A DNA stretch of 64,000 bases from Coniferiporia sulphurascens (Eukaryota > Basidiomycota > Agaricomycetes > Hymenochaetales > Hymenochaetaceae), in contig NBBA01000014.1 of the NCBI GenBank assembly GCA_002794785.1, forward strand, positions 372,001-436,000, written 5' to 3'. A model generated the notes under the pieces. The model was not told the origin of the DNA, ran no database searches, and was given only the letters and a program-made list of their open reading frames with translations. Every line of letters starts with the position of its first letter. Positions within the stretch are counted from its first letter, which is position 1. The translations under genes and the position numbers were made by a program. Positions 52,771-64,000 of the stretch are shown piece after piece.

Positions 52771-55395
52771 ATGGCATCGCGCGCGCGTAATCGCGGAGCC
52801 GCTCAGGCTGCCAGTGCGCCGGGGAACAGGTCGACGCTCGGGGTGAACCATCGGTTTCCCGCGTTCTACGCGTGCTACCTCCTTAAATCTACTCGGACGC
52901 CCAAATCTACTGCGTACGCCCCGTTCCGCTCCTGTCTGACTTTGGGCTACTGACGAGCGAGCTCTTCGTATGCGTCGCCGTTTTGTGCAGAACGTACATA
53001 GGGAGCACTCCCAACCCCCCGCGACGGCTCCGGTGAGTCATCATATCACCCGGAAGCACACGCATCGGCACTGATGTGTTTCTTCAGACAGCACAATGGC
53101 GAGTTGACAGCAGGGGCGTGGAAGACGGCGCGCAACCGCCCATGGGTGATGCATATGATCGTCCATGGCTTCCCCTCGAAGCTCGCAGCACTCCAGTTTG
53201 AGTGGGCGTGGCAGCATCCAGATAGGAGCAGGCACCTTCGCGATGCATTTGATACGGCTGAGGGCAACGCTGGAAGCGGGACACAAGGGAGACGGGTTGG
53301 GAGGCAGAGCTCGTTAAAGGCGAATATAAAGTGAGTCGTGCTTTTCTTATTAGAAGAGAACTGGAATTAATCGTCATAGAGTGGTACGGACGATGATATC
53401 CACGCACCCATTCGTTACATGGCCGCTGCATATTAAGCTATTTACGAGGGATGCTATTAAATTCTGGGAAGCCGCAGACCCTGCTTTGCCTGCTAAGAAG
53501 CCAAAATCCAAGCAGCCTGACCTTTTGGTTAATTCAGCGAATCTGTCGGCGGGTATGCCTCGTGGGTTTACGGCGAGCGTTGAGCTGAATGGTGTAGATG
53601 GAAAAAGCGAACTGGAATCGGGTATCCCTGGTAGGAGAGGGCCCATAGAGGTCACAGATGGTACGCCTTTTCCTTTTCTAATGAATCAGCAACTCTAATA
53701 GATTATGCAGAGAAATTTGCCTTGGCGCACCTCGCAAAACACACAGCGCTTCTTGCTTGTACCGAAACGCCGACGTGCCCCATATGTGCAGAGCCCGTTT
53801 TGTCTGACAATATGCGCACCCTTGAGCCCGCACCCGAGGACCAACTTACGTTTACGCTGTGCCCAACACCGGCATGTAACGGTGTCGCACACCTTGCATG
53901 CCTTGCAAAATATTTCTTGCAGGGCGAAGCTCAGGCTCGCCTATCTTCGACCTCTTTGCACGACTCTTCCACTCTCATCCCACGCGGCGGAGAATGTCCC
54001 ACGTGCTCGACATATGTTTTGTGGGGCGATGTTGTGAGGGGCTGTTATCGCCGGTGGGCCGGCGCTCAATCAGGAGGAAATTTTGTTGAAAGGGAGGAAG
54101 AGGATGAGGAAATAAATGACGAGGGCATGGCGACGGAGGACGTGGTAACCGAGTCTGAAGGGAGTCCTGTGAGGAAGGACACGAAGAAAGTGAAGGGCAA
54201 GAGCAAAGCGAGGAGACCTGAGAGTCCAAGTCAAGCGGCGAAGGGGAAAGGCGTCGCGATGAGTCCTGTGAAAGAAAAGCCGAAATCCAAAAAGACGAAG
54301 GGAACAGGCGCGAAGAAAAGGAAGACTGCGGTTGCGCGCCGAGACGAGAGTGATTCGGAGCATGAGGTGTTTAATATGGATGTCAGTGGCTCAGAGACGA
54401 GCGCGGACGAGAAGAGCGTGCCTGCACGGACAGGTAAGGCTACAATAGCTAAGAGGACGACGAAAACGCGGACGAGTAAAACTATCAAGTCAAAGGGCAG
54501 GGGAGCAGGGGGAATGCATACGACGGCGTCGATGAACTCGCTGCACCCGTCTTCGAGTACGGCAGATTCTACATCGCTTCCACCTTGGACGTATGCTGTC
54601 GCTCCTGGTGGCTCCTCAAGTCCCGCTCCCCTTTTGCATCCCGTTAAGCCATCACGTGGATGGCCTGGGCGACCTGCTTCTCGGGGACTTCGTCAATATG
54701 AAGATGACTCGGGTGGGGAGTTCTTCGACTTGAATGCGATTGACTCGGTGGATGAAGAGAGCGACAAGGCGCCTCAGGCTCCCACAAAGTTTGCAGCATC
54801 TGTAAGATATGAGGGTCGAGCGAAAAATGAGGTCAAGGCGCGTGGTGGGCTCGCTCTTGAAGTGCGCCCTCTGCTTGAGCCTTCACGATCCAGGGTCGCT
54901 GGAAAAAGCGGCCACGAAGATAGGACTCAAGCTGCATCCAGGATCCGGACCGAGAAGCCGGGAGGCTCGGGGACCGGGGCTCGCTTTCGACAAAGGAAAC
55001 AAGATGGAGAGCCTTACGACTTGGACATGGTCGACCCCTTCGAGGAGAGCGACGATGCTTCTGGTACGTGCTCTGTGGCCCCTGCTTCACGTGTACGGCT
55101 TGTACAAGACGGAAACTCAAGCCACAATCAAGATGCGACAGAATACAATGTTTCCGTCCCCGCGGAAACTATGGCGTCTAGGGCGGAGTATAATGGTAAT
55201 TATTCATCTCTTTCCTTTTTCTCTCCTTTTTTCTTAAGAGTATCTTGTTTATCTAATCGTTATCGATTAGACCGACCGCCACCATCACGATTAGCTCGGA
55301 GTTTCTCATCGTTGTCGCTTTCGTCGCCGCCTGGGATGCCGCCACGGATGGGGCTGCCGAGGTTAGCCGATGATGTAATCGTTCTGTCGGACTAG
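52771..55395 (+). CDS. SLX1: Structure-specific endonuclease subunit SLX1 with long C-terminal tail
   Basis: This is the catalytic subunit of the SLX1-SLX4 nuclease, which cuts branched DNA such as Holliday junctions and 5' flaps in the nucleus. The GIY-YIG domain begins FYACYLL (residues 32-38), [20 protein letters not shown] (about 49-68) and FEWAWQHP (about 100), followed by [25 protein letters not shown]-like zinc domain follows with CPIC (about 259), [10 protein letters not shown] and [15 protein letters not shown] (about 331-345). Exons: 52771-52913, 52991-53032, 53088-53330, 53380-53660, 53711-55195 and 55271-55395. They join in frame to about 772 residues, much longer than typical SLX1. 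The extra 400 residues are Lys/Ser/Glu-rich and disordered-looking, and end DDVIVLSD, a hydrophobic-acidic SUMO-interacting-like motif. The start is the only ATG before the domain. Confidence 0.88.
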
Positions 55396-55783
55396 GGGAT
55401 TGAGGGCACCTGCCTGTTCGGGTAAGTGATAACAGCAGCAAACACACTAGAGGAGTTGACTTAAAAGGCAGGTGTAAAGAGGTCCGTGCTTGCGTGTATT
55501 GTGGCAAATGCAGACAGACCATCCATCGGCTGCAGGAAAGCAATCGAGCAGTGAAACCATGAAGGGTTGGCGACTAAAGCGGCCTCGCTTGCCTATTGTC
55601 CACGTTCTCCTCAAATACCCACCAGGCCACACCCCCTTTCCCCCAGACGCTTAAAGCCCCGTCGATTCTAGCCCGCTACCCATCCAACCCACTTCATCGG
55701 CTCCATCGCCCTCCTTCAGACTTTTCTCGTCCTCATCCCACCCTTATCCCACCCTTATCCCACGCACCTTACTCATTCCCAAC

Positions 55784-56819
55784 ATGATGTCCTGCGCAAA
55801 CAAAACCTTGAAAAACGTCGCCCGTCGTCGCCGCAGCCGCGTCCTCCGACCTGTCATCAACGACACCGACCGCAAGTTGGCACATCTCAAGTCGCTCAAG
55901 CGCAAGTATGCCAAATGGAAGCCCTTGCCTGGTGCGGACAGGGCCACGATAGCAAAGGCACAACACACGTACTTCCAATCTGTACCCGCTCTTCTACGCC
56001 CTATCGTCGGCGAAGTTGCCCCTACAGCCCTCGTACATGCTGGACTGGATCCGATGTTGGCGAAGATGGCGCCTGCGGACGTGCGGAAGTACTTGAAGGA
56101 GATTGGAAGCCAGTGAGTAACCCACGCACGCTGTCTGCTTTTTGGAGTTCGGGAGCCTGACGTTTGTACCTAGCCTGTACAGGGCGTCCCAGACATGTAG
56201 CTCGGAGCCCATCCATGCATCCAGGGGTGAAGACCTTCCGAAATACGTACCCGTTAAAGTCGCGCCGGACACCGACCCAGCCTACTACCCTACACACATG
56301 CTAGCTGTGCACTCCTCGCAGCAGGTCTCGGGCAAACGCAAAGTGACATTGTTCCCCATTCATGCACTCATCCTTGCTGCGCACTGTTCCTGTATGCCAC
56401 GCCTGCCTCCCACGGGTGCTAACTCTGGCGCGCCAAAGTCGGATGTGCCGCACACGATATACGTCCCGCTAGTGCCATTCGCGATCCCATCACCAGAGAC
56501 GTTCGGCATCATCGGGCAGTACTTGTACACGGGCAACCCGGCGCTGCTCATGCAAGGGATTATGCCTCAGTGGCGCATGATGGACTTCACGGGCTGCACG
56601 ACGCCGGCGCAGGGGCTCCTGCGCTTGGCCAAACAGCTCACGAGCACGTACAAGGCGCATGAGCTGTTTGTGCACCTGCGTGGTGTGCACGCCGTGTGGC
56701 AGAACGCTTGCTCTTTGGGCATCGTAGAAGGGGAGTTGTGGAGCTTGGTGAGCTCCGCATGGAAAGGGTACGCTGCCGCCTTCAATTCGATTCGTATGGT
56801 TCAATCGAATCAAGCTTGA
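55784..56819 (+). CDS. Clp1-like (clampless1 family) protein 1
   Basis: A 324-residue protein of the Clp1 family. In Coprinopsis and Ustilago, Clp1 acts downstream of the mating-type homeodomain proteins in dikaryon development. Exon 1 (55784-56112) has a basic N-terminus (NVARRRRSRVLR). Exon 2 (56174-56819) holds the conserved core: YYPTHMLAVHSS, KVTLFPIHALILAAHCSCMP, VPLVPFAIPSPETFGIIGQY, LYTGNPALLMQGIMP, LTSTYKAHELFVHLRGVHAVW and NACSLGIVEGELWSLV. Length is near that of known members (about 365). Another in-frame ATG follows the first; MM at 55784 is taken as the start. Assignment is by remembered family features, not by a search. It converges with the related gene at 58836-60193. Confidence 0.65.
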
Positions 56820-58835
56820 GTGCGGACGAAGTTCGATTCGTATGCGATCCCATCTCTTCTTCCGACTTTTCTGTATGAACTATCACTCTCTCCAGCGATC
56901 CTCCTTCTCCCGACTCCCGACTCGTCACCCGTCCAGTTGTTTCGTTAGCTTGCATCTGCATCTGCTTCCTACCTCATCTGTATCTCAATTGCGGTCCCGT
57001 TGATAGTTTCTTTCACTTTCTTTCTGTCATCCTTCTCTTCATCCTTTCTCTATTCCACTCTTCACTCACATGTCTACACACCATCGTCTCGTCACCCATG
57101 CACATTTATATCCTCATATACATATGGCCCAATATGCAACCCTCTCTTCCCGCCTTTCTTTCCTTCCTCGCATTTTAAGTTCAATTATCCTTTTATTATA
57201 TCTCACCTTAACAAGTCCGCTCTGCAATCTCGTCTCACTTATCATCATCTGGTCTCTTCTTTCCTCTTACCACCATCTCTGAGCACGTGCCGCCTAGGAT
57301 GCTGTATAATACGATACGATACGATGCGATGCGATATTGTCGTCAAAGTGTAATTAATAATAACAAGTAATCGACAACGGCCCGCCTGGCTTGTACCCTA
57401 TCAGTATTGGACTGGATTGGAAGACGCAAGTTGAACAGAGAACAAAGACATGTAGAAAGAACATGTTCATTCTAGGCCGGTAGATCATTAACTACTCCAC
57501 AACCGGTAAGCTAGAATACCACTAATGAAATCCATGAGTTGGCGTAAAAAAAAGCGTTGCTAAGTTAGTAAGTTATGAACTTTGAATTACGTAATCGACA
57601 AGCCTGAGCGAATAGTAGAAAGGAGTCAAGGACGACGGGTTCGGGGGACTTGGGCCACAATATTGGGCTGAAGAGCTGCTAAGGCAGAACACAAGGTCGC
57701 CTTAGTGAGTGAGTGACGCGAGGGCCTTGCGTGGTCTCAGGAGTCAGAGTATCAGTAAGTACAAGTACTCAACTCAATCGGGATTCGCCGGGTGTCCATC
57801 TTTTCTTTTCCTTTCGCTTCGGGAATCAATCCGAAATTGGTGATATTTCATAAAGTCATAGTATATTGTATTGTATTTATGGCTAGAAGCCAGAACAACG
57901 TCGTTAGCGGGGGCCGTCCTGAATCTTGAGTTGTCCTCCTGTTTGTTTGTTTTTCGGGCAGTGGGAACAATGTATCCCAGGTCCTGGATCCCCCGGGTCA
58001 GACAACCTTGTCCTTGACTCGAACGAAGTGCGTCGCTGCGCCACGCCCTAATCTCAGTCGACCCAACCAAGGGACAAGGCGAGACAGGAAGGGAAAGAAC
58101 AGGTCTACCCTGCTCAGGCCCCCGTGTAAGTATTCTTGTACTTTCAATATACAGTAAATTACATGTATAAGTAGGCACTCCGAAATCAGCTTCTTCCGGA
58201 CGCCTAATCGCCCGCACGCGCTTCCGAGTCCCATATTCGTACTCGTCAGGGAAGTTAATGCTCGACTTGCCGGCATCCCTCCGCTCTACGTTCGGCTGGG
58301 TACAACCCCTCCTTTCTCGTCTCATCCTCGTGTCAGGCCTGTAGACGGGGTAGGATGAAGAGGAAAGTACACATGTACATGTGTTTGGTATTCACAAGGT
58401 GGGGCACGGTATACAATGAGGATGACGCTACTGAACGCTAGAAACGGGGGATGCTAGATAGTGGATGAGTACTATAACCGTCCTCCTGCCGCTGTATTGA
58501 ATCGAGATTGAATTCGGGGTCTGAGGTTTGGAGTTTGGGTGGCGAGCCTGCTCGCTAGGGTGAAAAAAAAAGGAAGGGAGGAACAAGCGGAGGGAGGGCA
58601 TTACACGGCAGCGCATGGAATATAGGATAATATGAGATTGACAATGATGTTTGCTCCGACGCGGTGGGACGGAGGGGGTATTCGTTATGGCAGAGCAGCA
58701 GCAAAAGTGAGACAGGAGACGCGACGACAAAGCAGGAAGAAAGCGAGAAGAGGAGTCAATATTATAGTGAGAATAAACAATAGACCAGATGGAGAGGGGA
58801 AGAGAAATGGCGGATTTTGGTAAAACGTCCTTCCT
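56820..58835. other. Convergent 3' intergenic region, no gene supported
   Basis: About 2 kb between two convergent genes. It has pyrimidine-rich DNA after the first stop, a GATAC/GATGC pentamer run at 57309-57342, and a 183-codon minus-strand frame (57774-58325) without any recognisable domain or splice partner. 3' UTRs of both genes are expected here. Confidence 0.4.
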
Positions 58836-60193
58836 TCAATCGTCTGCCTCCGATTCGGCATCGACAGTTGTATCTGTGGCCTCCGTTTCCATTGCGGATG
58901 GCACATCGCGCTCGGCTCCTCCCGCGCACACACTGAGAGCCCCGAGTATGACTGCCCACGCAACATCGAGCGCGCCCCACAATCCCGCGTCGCACACACC
59001 GAGTATGCGTGCATTTGCAGCCATCGCTACTGCGAGACGTGCGCGGCGCAGCAGTGCGTTGGCGTCCATATGGTACGTTGCAGCAAGGCGCGTACTCATG
59101 AGAGTTATGCGCGCTGTGAGACGAAGGTCGAGCGCTGGGAGCGATGTAGGGTACGATACAGACGCCGGCGTAGATGGGGAAAGAGGTGAAGATGGGGAGA
59201 TGGGCGAAGATGGGGAGGACGGGGAGAACGAGCTGCGAGAGGGGATTGATTGGGGGGAACCCACATCCGGTCGGGGTGTTAAAGGTGCGAGTGGGATGCC
59301 GAGAAGCGCGCGTACAAGATTATCATAGCGCTGTGTGTAGAGCGTTGAAAGAAGCAAGTGGAATGTTCTTGGCGAGGGCACAGGGAGGGCGAAAACGGGA
59401 AGAGAAAGCTCAACGGTACCCTCGCGTGGTAGATCGCCAGTCGGCAGCTGCGCAGCTGGGTCCGAGCGTTGCATCGGGCGGACGCAGGGGAAGTGCACAG
59501 CGAGCATCAGACTGTGTACAGGTGAGAAGAGTGCGTGCACGCCAGCAGAGGGGCGCGTTGCATCTGGATCTGCGTCTGGATCCGCGAGGTCTGCCCCAGA
59601 TGGTAATGAAGAGAAGATAGCAAGGTAGTGCGTGGGGAGAGGAGCGTGCACTTCAGACACGCGGACGCGGAAGGACGTGGGGATTGAATTCGGGCCATGC
59701 GGTCGGTGGGCAGATACTATAGACGTGCGCTTGAGAACGTCGAATAACCTGAACAGGATTATCAGCATTATTTTTTCTGTAAACTTTCGCGCTATGCGTA
59801 CTTTGTACCGTCCATCTCGAGGCAATCCTTTGTAAACTCGACACTCGTGTCAACAAGCGCTGGGTTGATTGCAGCGAGCGCGTCTCGCGCAGGTTCACGG
59901 AAGAACGGGCGTGGGAGCTGACGCGGAAGTGTGATGCCATTGAAAACGGGTATACCGACCTGCGAAGGGGACTCGCCCATCATCCAGTCCGCCGCCACTG
60001 CGGAGGCGGGGGCAGAGAGCTGTATATTGGAAGAGCGGGCATTCTGACGGACGCGCGCGCGATCCTGGAGGAACCTATGCTTTATGCGGTCCGAGATAGT
60101 CTTGTGGGAGACGGATGGTCGTCCTTTCCTGAGTGGCGGGGCATTCTCTGCCTCTGCGCGCTGCGCGGAGGATGTGCTGGACATTGCAGCCAT
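58836..60193 (-). CDS. Clp1-like (clampless1 family) protein 2
   Basis: A 434-residue paralogue of the gene at 55784, in opposite orientation. Exon 1 is 59802-60193 and exon 2 is 58836-59748, joined across a 53-bp intron (DGTK to LFDVL). The core matches in order: APLPTHYLAIFSS, FSPVHSLMLAVHFPCVRPM, LPVFALPVPSPRTFHLLLST, LYTQRYDNLVRALLGIP, STRLAATYHMDANALLRR, and ARILGVCDAGLWGALDVAW. It differs in two insertions: an Asp-rich stretch after AIFSS and a Ser/Pro run (SPSSPSSPISPSSP) after LGIPLAP. The tail is acidic (ETEATDTTVDAESEADD). The N-terminal 130 residues, with KTISDRIKHRFLQDRARV, have no counterpart in copy 1. A role in sexual development is inferred from the family only. Confidence 0.65.
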
Positions 60194-61052
60194 TGGGAAG
60201 AGGATGGGAAGCGATGGAGATGGGGATGAGGGGGAAGAGATGGAAAGTTAAGTAGTTGCGCGCAGACGGACTGTTTGCGGCTGAAGGGGATGGCCGGAAA
60301 CGGACAAGGGATCAGGAAACGGATGGACCCTGAGATCGCCAGAAGCCGATACGGCCCTTGCTTTGTCCAAAGCACGCGCAAATAAGCCATTGCCGCATTT
60401 GGAAGATGCATACACTCGCTTGCGGTGGCTGAGCGAAAGAGCACTAGTCATAGCCCAGAGACCGTGAGGCACCGTCGGCTGCAGCATTGGAAGAGACTGC
60501 ATTTCAGTTGAGATATAATAACGTGGCCAAATGACAAACAGACTTGTGTTAAGTATGCGACCCGGGACTCGAATCAGGGTCCTGAACGCGTCCAAGCCGT
60601 CTGTGCATTGTCCTGAACGCAGGCAGTACAAGGGATCCTAAAGCAGCGGGCTTAGAATGCTAAAACATTAGCTTCTTAGAGGGCATCGCCTTAAGTAGCT
60701 GAGCCCGACAAAGCCAGAGCTCGGGTGCTGGCAAGCTTCGAGCCCATTCGCGAATGCACGCGTCCAAGCAAACGCAAGGGAGTAATGTGGTGCCGCCATC
60801 GTACCAGACGTGCTTTAAGCCTAACTGACCAGACGATGATGGTTGGAAGAAGAAGAAAATGGAGAAAAGAACGGAACAGTGGCACAAGGACAATGGGAGG
60901 CTCAGCTTACATAATGGACCATCGGCCCTGACGCGGGCGCGCGGTCACGTGTAATCGCGCTCATAGTTCCGGGTCCACAACAACCACACCGGCTTCCGTC
61001 CGCCATCTCCAACATCCCGCCGTCGTCGCAACGACGCCCGCCCTCCGCCGCA
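60194..61052. promoter_or_regulatory. Divergent intergenic region between Clp1-like 2 and the SAP-domain gene
   Basis: 860 bp between two divergently transcribed genes, so it should hold both promoters. No clear TATA box is seen on either side. GATTCGAGTCCCGGG near 60560 (minus strand) resembles a tRNA B box, but no complete tRNA fold was found. Confidence 0.4.
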
Positions 61053-64000
61053 ATGTCGACGGACATTCTTTTCGACTCGGCCGCCCTGCTCTCGCTCAAG
61101 CGCGCACAGCTCGTTCAGCTCTGCAAGCGCTACGGTATTAAGGCGTCCGGCAAGAATGTTGACCTCGTAGCCCGTCTCCAGCAATACGCGCGCACACTCC
61201 CTCCTGACGCCTCCTTCTCTATCCCTCCACGCGGAGACTTCACATCTGATACCGAGGGTCACGTAACTGGTACAGAAACTGAAACTGAGGCCGAAGAGGA
61301 TGAGGACCACCAACCCCAGCGTCCCAGCGAAAAGTGGGAGGTCGTCATGGAGGACATACCAGAGGAAGAATACACCGGCTCGACCAAGTCGAGAGAATCA
61401 CGCGCCGATAAAAGTCAAGCGGGGGAGTTCGGCACTACAGGCAGCTCGAAATGTATTTGAGGCATTTCATTAATGGTCCTATCTATGGTCTAATTAGAAT
61501 TTAGCAGCGACCGTAATGAAAGCACTTGCGAACTCGCTTGGGCTTAAACGATCCGCATCCGCGAATTCGAACAACTTCCCCGCCTCGCGGAGTACTGACT
61601 CGCTCAAAGCTAGCACGTCTCATTCTCAAAAAACGCTCGCGGCGCCTCCCAACAAGAACAATCACAGCAACGGCAGCAGTAGTCCACGCGATTATGCGCG
61701 TGACTCGCTCACAACACATGCTATCCCGTACAAAGAGATACCCGAATCGCAACCCTCGCGTCTTCCACACATCGAACCGTTTGCGTTTTCATTTGTCGGT
61801 GCGGCGGACACATCGCTCGGCGCAGAGTCGCTCGACGTGCCCGTGCCCGGGATCGGGTCACGCGCGGGTGTTGATATTGAAAGCGGGGGCATTGGCGGTA
61901 TTGGTACAATTCGTCTAATCACAACCCCGTACGATCTAGTGAATTCGCGGATGCAGGCAGAGGAGCCGCCCGACTTGGCGCCATACACGCCTGCATTCGA
62001 TCTCGTACCTCCGACGCCCGGTAACCCAGTGAAGTCATGGCCATTGTCTCCGGAAGTCGCCGGAGAGGAAAAAAGGCTGTATCCCATTCTGAATCTTGAG
62101 GATGTGGATATGGACGATGCGCCGCCCTCCCCGACGCCTGCTAACATGAGCACAATGCTGAATCCACCGCGCACGGAACCGTTCGTTTTTGGCTCGCCAA
62201 ATCCGCGGCACTCAGCTTCGGCAGGCGACTTCGCGAGTGCAGCGTCGAGTGTACTCGCGGAGATGAATTCGCGGCTCGGCGCCACAGGTGTGCGCACCTT
62301 GGGCGCGGGAATCCTTGCACAAGGACCCAAGGCAGCCGGGCTCTCCACCGACGAGCTCCTCAGCTACCAGTTCGGGGGACGCGTGAGCGCCATGGACTCA
62401 GAAAGCGCACGGGCTCGTGGTGAAGGCAGTGTAAGCTCTCGCTTTGACGCTGTGCATGAGCGCGCGTTCAGCCGTATGGAAGGGATTGACAAGCACTATG
62501 CGCGTCGTGCTGTTTCACGTGAGGAGCTGGCTGCTCCACTTCCGGAAAACCGCAAGCGCAAGTCATCAGTACTTGGCCCCGACCGTCCCGCAGGAGGTGC
62601 GCTGGGCAAAGGCCGTCCGCCCGAGCCTGTATCAGCGAAAAAGCGTCGAAGCAGCACTGCGCGAGTGATAAGTGCGGGCGCCAGGCGAAAGATGATGAGC
62701 GGGATGGGAATTCCCGGTGCTTTCGGGGACGAAGAAGATGGAGCGGAGGCACAGGCGGTCGAGTCTGCGGAGGAGGAAGACGGGAGGGGGGCAAAGCGTG
62801 CTTGTGTCACCCGGCCGGCTGAAGACGGGGCTGCGGAAGTGCGAGTGTCTATCGCTCCGGTGCCGCGCGAGGTAGAACGCGAAGGCGAGGATGCAGAAAA
62901 GACGCGCAAGCAGAATGAGGCGATCAAGCGTCGACTCGAGCTCAACAAAGCACGCAGACAGAGTAGTCGGGGTCGACCGAGCGTCGGATCTCACGTCCCA
63001 CCCGCGCGTACGTCTTTTCACCCCTTTCCAATTTATTTTTATTTTTATTACCTTATTCGCACGTTTTGCTTCGTGCATTACCGATCGCTCTGCTCGAAGT
63101 ACACATATTAATGATTACTTTCATTTCCTCCAGAGAAGAAAGGCCCGCGCTTTGGTTTCCTTGCTTCGGCGAAGTCACTCGTCAAGGCCGTTTGGAATCG
63201 CGGCGCCGGCAACCCTTCCAAGACGAAAGCCGATTCCAAGTCCAAACTCGCGCCCACGCCCGTACCAGCCCCTTCGAAACCTACGTCTGTACCTGCGCAA
63301 GCACCAGCGCCTGCACCGAAGAAAGCTCCTGGAAAGGCCGTTTTGTCATCCGCAGGCAAACCTCCTGCACCTGCCGCTACGCCTGTCATTGGTGCGAAAC
63401 TGACGACAATCCGCGTATCAACGGACCGTAAAGCCAGCTCGAGCTCGAACGGGCTCCGACCCAAGTTAAGCAACGCGAACTCGCACCCCGCCTCGGACTC
63501 TGGTTCAGGTTCAGGCGAGAATGCAGGTGATAATGCCTCAAGAGATCAAGTTGCGCCCCTTCAAGACGCGACAGCGGGTAGCACGCGCACTCGCAAGACG
63601 TCTACTGTTTCAACACTGGCAGGGAGTACGAACGCGCGTGCGCGGCTGTACGCACCGACTGCGAGCTCGCTAGCAAAGATGAACGAAAGTGTCAAGAGCA
63701 GGGCTGCAGCTGCAATGGGAGGGGATTCAAGCGCAAATGTTCCCCCTTCAGCAAGGAAGATAGCTCCACGCTCCCGTTCGTCTGCAGCTGTGTTCTCGCC
63801 ATCGAAAATCCCGGTATTTGCACCGCCGTCACCGCGGAAGAAAGGTCACAGCCTAGCGATGGCTGGTACGCCCAAAGTAGGCAAACGCGGGAGTATTTTC
63901 AGCTCGCCACTTATGCTACCGACAAGCCCCCAAGCCACCAGCGCGGCGGAAAGGGGCCAGAAGGTCAATGCGATCACAGGTGCAGTCTCCCCACTCGCTC
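61053..64000 (+). CDS. SAP-domain nuclear protein, 3' end beyond the window
   Basis: The N-terminus is a SAP motif (LLSLKRAQLVQLCKRYGIKA, then SGKNVDLVARLQQYA, residues 11-47), a helix-loop-helix that binds DNA in chromatin-associated proteins. Exons: 61053-61452, 61508-63007 and 63134 to the edge, joined in frame across introns of 55 and 126 bp. The remainder is long and low-complexity: acidic (TETETEAEEDED), Ser/Pro-rich, and basic patches such as NRKRKSSVLG and KKRRSS that look like nuclear localisation signals. A predicted helix, RKQNEAIKRRLELNKARR, lies near the end of exon 2. Exon 3 opens KKGPRFGFLASAKSLVKAVW. I do not recognise the specific protein. Over 900 residues are in the window without a stop. 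Confidence 0.75.

Noticed and set aside
57774..58325. 183-codon open frame on the minus strand between the two Clp1-like genes
   Set aside because: No domain, no good start context, no splice partner, and it lies where 3' UTRs are expected. Length alone is not enough in DNA of this composition.
60540..60625. tRNA-like stretch on the minus strand (B-box-like GATTCGAGTCC with a partly complementary acceptor arm)
   Set aside because: No standard D-arm or anticodon arm could be folded, and the T-stem has mismatches. It may be a decayed tRNA or SINE tail, but it cannot be supported.

Overview
This is a fungal nuclear window, almost certainly from an Agaricomycete basidiomycete. The evidence is intron-dense genes (about 14 introns per P450, mostly 50-75 bp), two genes of the Clp1 (clampless1) family known from mushroom sexual development, and P450s of the OrdA-like type that expanded in mushroom-forming fungi. 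I assembled the genes by hand from exon reading frames and splice sites, so exon edges are predictions.

Layout. The left edge (1-443) holds the 5' end of an ALDH7-type aldehyde dehydrogenase on the minus strand. From 0.8 to 51.8 kb there is a one-strand array of OrdA-like cytochrome P450 genes: seven full-length copies, called A, B, C, D, E, F and I here, plus a five-exon relic (H) and a single-exon relic (G). B, D, F and I read as intact 15-exon genes. C has lost one splice acceptor, E has one single-base deletion, and A has two frameshifts. The copies come from duplication of multi-kilobase blocks: B with C, D with E, and F with I. The D/E block also copied the last exon of a neighbouring alternative NADH dehydrogenase gene (32.2-35.0 kb). 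That gene is complete in 17 exons except for one 1-base deletion.

Mobile DNA fills the gaps. There is a 5'-truncated LINE with an 11-bp target duplication (8.83-11.20 kb), a Copia 3' fragment (12.1-13.3 kb), a long solo LTR, three solo LTRs of one 550-560 bp family with perfect 5-bp target duplications, and a complete Copia element (41.04-47.29 kb). The three solo LTRs all sit inside other retroelements. The Copia gag-pol is one uninterrupted frame of about 1,620 codons once the solo LTR is removed. It is closed by 13 stops, 11 of them TGA, mostly where arginine is expected. Several short non-coding elements are each filled with one private short motif repeated in both orientations.

The right end (52.8-64.0 kb) is ordinary, gene-dense and transposon-free: a structure-specific endonuclease SLX1 with a long tail, a convergent pair of Clp1-like genes, and the start of a SAP-domain nuclear protein that runs off the window.

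How the genes relate. The P450s are predicted ER-anchored monooxygenases. I see no synthase, transporter or regulator beside them, so this is a tandem paralogue array rather than a biosynthetic cluster with visible partners. No CRISPR, riboswitch or confident RNA gene was found. I did not find a clearly new defence-like or enzymatic system. The most unusual signals are the TGA-only decay of the retroelements, the motif-saturated elements, and the one-lesion near-intact genes.
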